Source: an uncultured Campylobacter sp.
GTDB lineage: Bacteria; Campylobacterota; Campylobacteria; Campylobacterales; Campylobacteraceae
Direction of reading: 5' to 3'
DNA: 14,647 nt
Assembly (NCBI GenBank): GCA_905373295.1
Contig: CAJPSJ010000017.1
Location: forward strand, 1-14,647
Within the stretch, counting starts at the first letter, position 1. Each line of letters starts with the position of its first letter. The translations under genes and the position numbers were made by a program. Below the pieces are notes generated by a model. That model was not told the DNA's origin. It searched no databases and worked only from the letters and a program-made list of their open reading frames with translations. Positions 14,051 to 14,647 of this stretch are shown here, piece after piece.

Positions 14051-14647
14051 ATGCAAACGCTTGATTTTCACGTCCATCTGTTAAGCAAAGAGGTGCGCTT
14101 CGATCGCCCTTACGACAGGCTCGCGCTGCGCCTTTTCGGCAGGCGCTTCGGCATAGACGTATCGCGCGCGATCAAAGAACCATACGAGGCCTATGTGGAC
14201 GCTCTTCTAGGAGGGCTTAGAGCTTCGAAATACGTTAAAAAGGCGGTGCTTTTCGGCGTGGATGCTAAATTTAGCGACGCGGGCGAGCTAATCCATCGCG
14301 ATAAGACCGTCTGTGCGGACAACGACAGCGTGTTTGAAATTTATCAAAAAAACCCTGATCTCATCGTACCGTTTTTTAGCATCAATCCAAAGCGAGCAGA
14401 CGCGCTAGATGAGATCGATCGCTGCTTCGAGCTCGGATTTAAGGGGGCGAAATTTTTACAAAACTATTGGGATCTGGATACGAGGCTGCCTCGCTACGTG
14501 CCGTATTTTGAAAAGCTCGCCAAGCTCGGCTTGCCGCTAGTGATCCACGTCGGCAACGAAAGCTCGGTGCCGAGCACTCGCCGCTGCGAGGCGCTGGAGA
14601 TGATCTATGCACCGCTTGAGTTGGGCGTTACGACGGTGTGCGCGCAC
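14051..14647 (+). CDS. Amidohydrolase-2 family metal hydrolase, 3' cut
   Basis: The first 199 residues of a TIM-barrel metal-dependent hydrolase or decarboxylase; the frame runs off the window edge without a stop. The metal-binding DFHVH at 5-9 (H7, H9) sits at the N-terminus, as expected for Amidohydro_2 proteins. Further family-like sites are GFKGAKFLQNYWD (129-141), a third ligand candidate H166 in LPLVIHVGNE, and H199 in TTVCAH, the last complete residue, which fits the position of a later ligand. I cannot name a substrate. The ATG follows AAGGA at about eight bases, and the gene is divergent from the GNAT gene. Full-length relatives are usually about 280-330 residues, so roughly one third is missing. 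Confidence 0.85.
   Translation, partial: MQTLDFHVHLLSKEVRFDRPYDRLALRLFGRRFGIDVSRAIKEPYEAYVDALLGGLRASKYVKKAVLFGVDAKFSDAGELIHRDKTVCADNDSVFEIYQKNPDLIVPFFSINPKRADALDEIDRCFELGFKGAKFLQNYWDLDTRLPRYVPYFEKLAKLGLPLVIHVGNESSVPSTRRCEALEMIYAPLELGVTTVCAH

Overview
The window looks like a chromosome segment of Campylobacter, most likely one of the higher-GC oral species (C. gracilis, C. showae, C. rectus or C. curvus group). Two gene blocks match orders I recall from C. jejuni: murC / small membrane protein / mutS2 (Cj1054c-Cj1053c-Cj1052c) and dnaJ / racR / racS / recR (Cj1260c-Cj1263). The ribosome binding sites are AAGGA-type, and the -10 boxes fit the Campylobacter form gnTAnaAT. The species is an inference; the family placement rests on gene content and order.

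Layout. Positions 1-334 hold no convincing gene, only two hairpins, one of them a likely mutS2 terminator. A minus-strand operon murC (4689-3382), a two-helix membrane protein with a long Q/N/S-rich insert (3320-2535) and mutS2 (2545-335) follows. A 471-base gene-free spacer (4690-5160) packed with AAATTT words separates it from a second minus-strand operon, racR-racS-recR (7636-5161), whose genes overlap by ATGA at both junctions. A divergent promoter region (7637-7765) with a perfect 7+1+7 palindrome leads to dnaJ on the plus strand (7766-8857). A gene-poor stretch and an unrecognised 146-residue protein (9230-9670) follow. Next on the minus strand come a MATE exporter (12506-11184) and a YgjP/DUF45-type zinc peptidase (11208-9835), overlapping by 25 bases. 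After them come a RelE/ParE-type toxin-antitoxin pair (13289-12760) and a GNAT acetyltransferase (13832-13392). The window ends inside an amidohydrolase gene on the plus strand (14051-14647, cut).

How the genes work together. Most are core functions: peptidoglycan precursor synthesis (MurC), restraint of recombination or ribosome quality control (MutS2), recombinational repair (RecR), environmental sensing (RacRS) and protein folding (DnaJ). The accessory part is the right-hand side: drug/metabolite export, toxin-antitoxin, acetyltransferase.

The most notable signal is not a gene. RAATTY hexamers (mainly AAATTT, AAATTC and GAATTT) are heavily over-represented in the gene-free spacer. They also recur in two lineage-type, low-complexity protein insertions: about 235 residues in the YgjP-like peptidase, with an 11-residue tandem repeat, and about 145 residues in the MurC-MutS2 intervening protein. 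RAATTY is the motif whose adenine methylation marks DNA for uptake in C. jejuni natural transformation. I propose that these sites act as, or are remnants of selection for, uptake sequences that have spread into spacers and protein linkers. This is a hypothesis; the counts are by eye.
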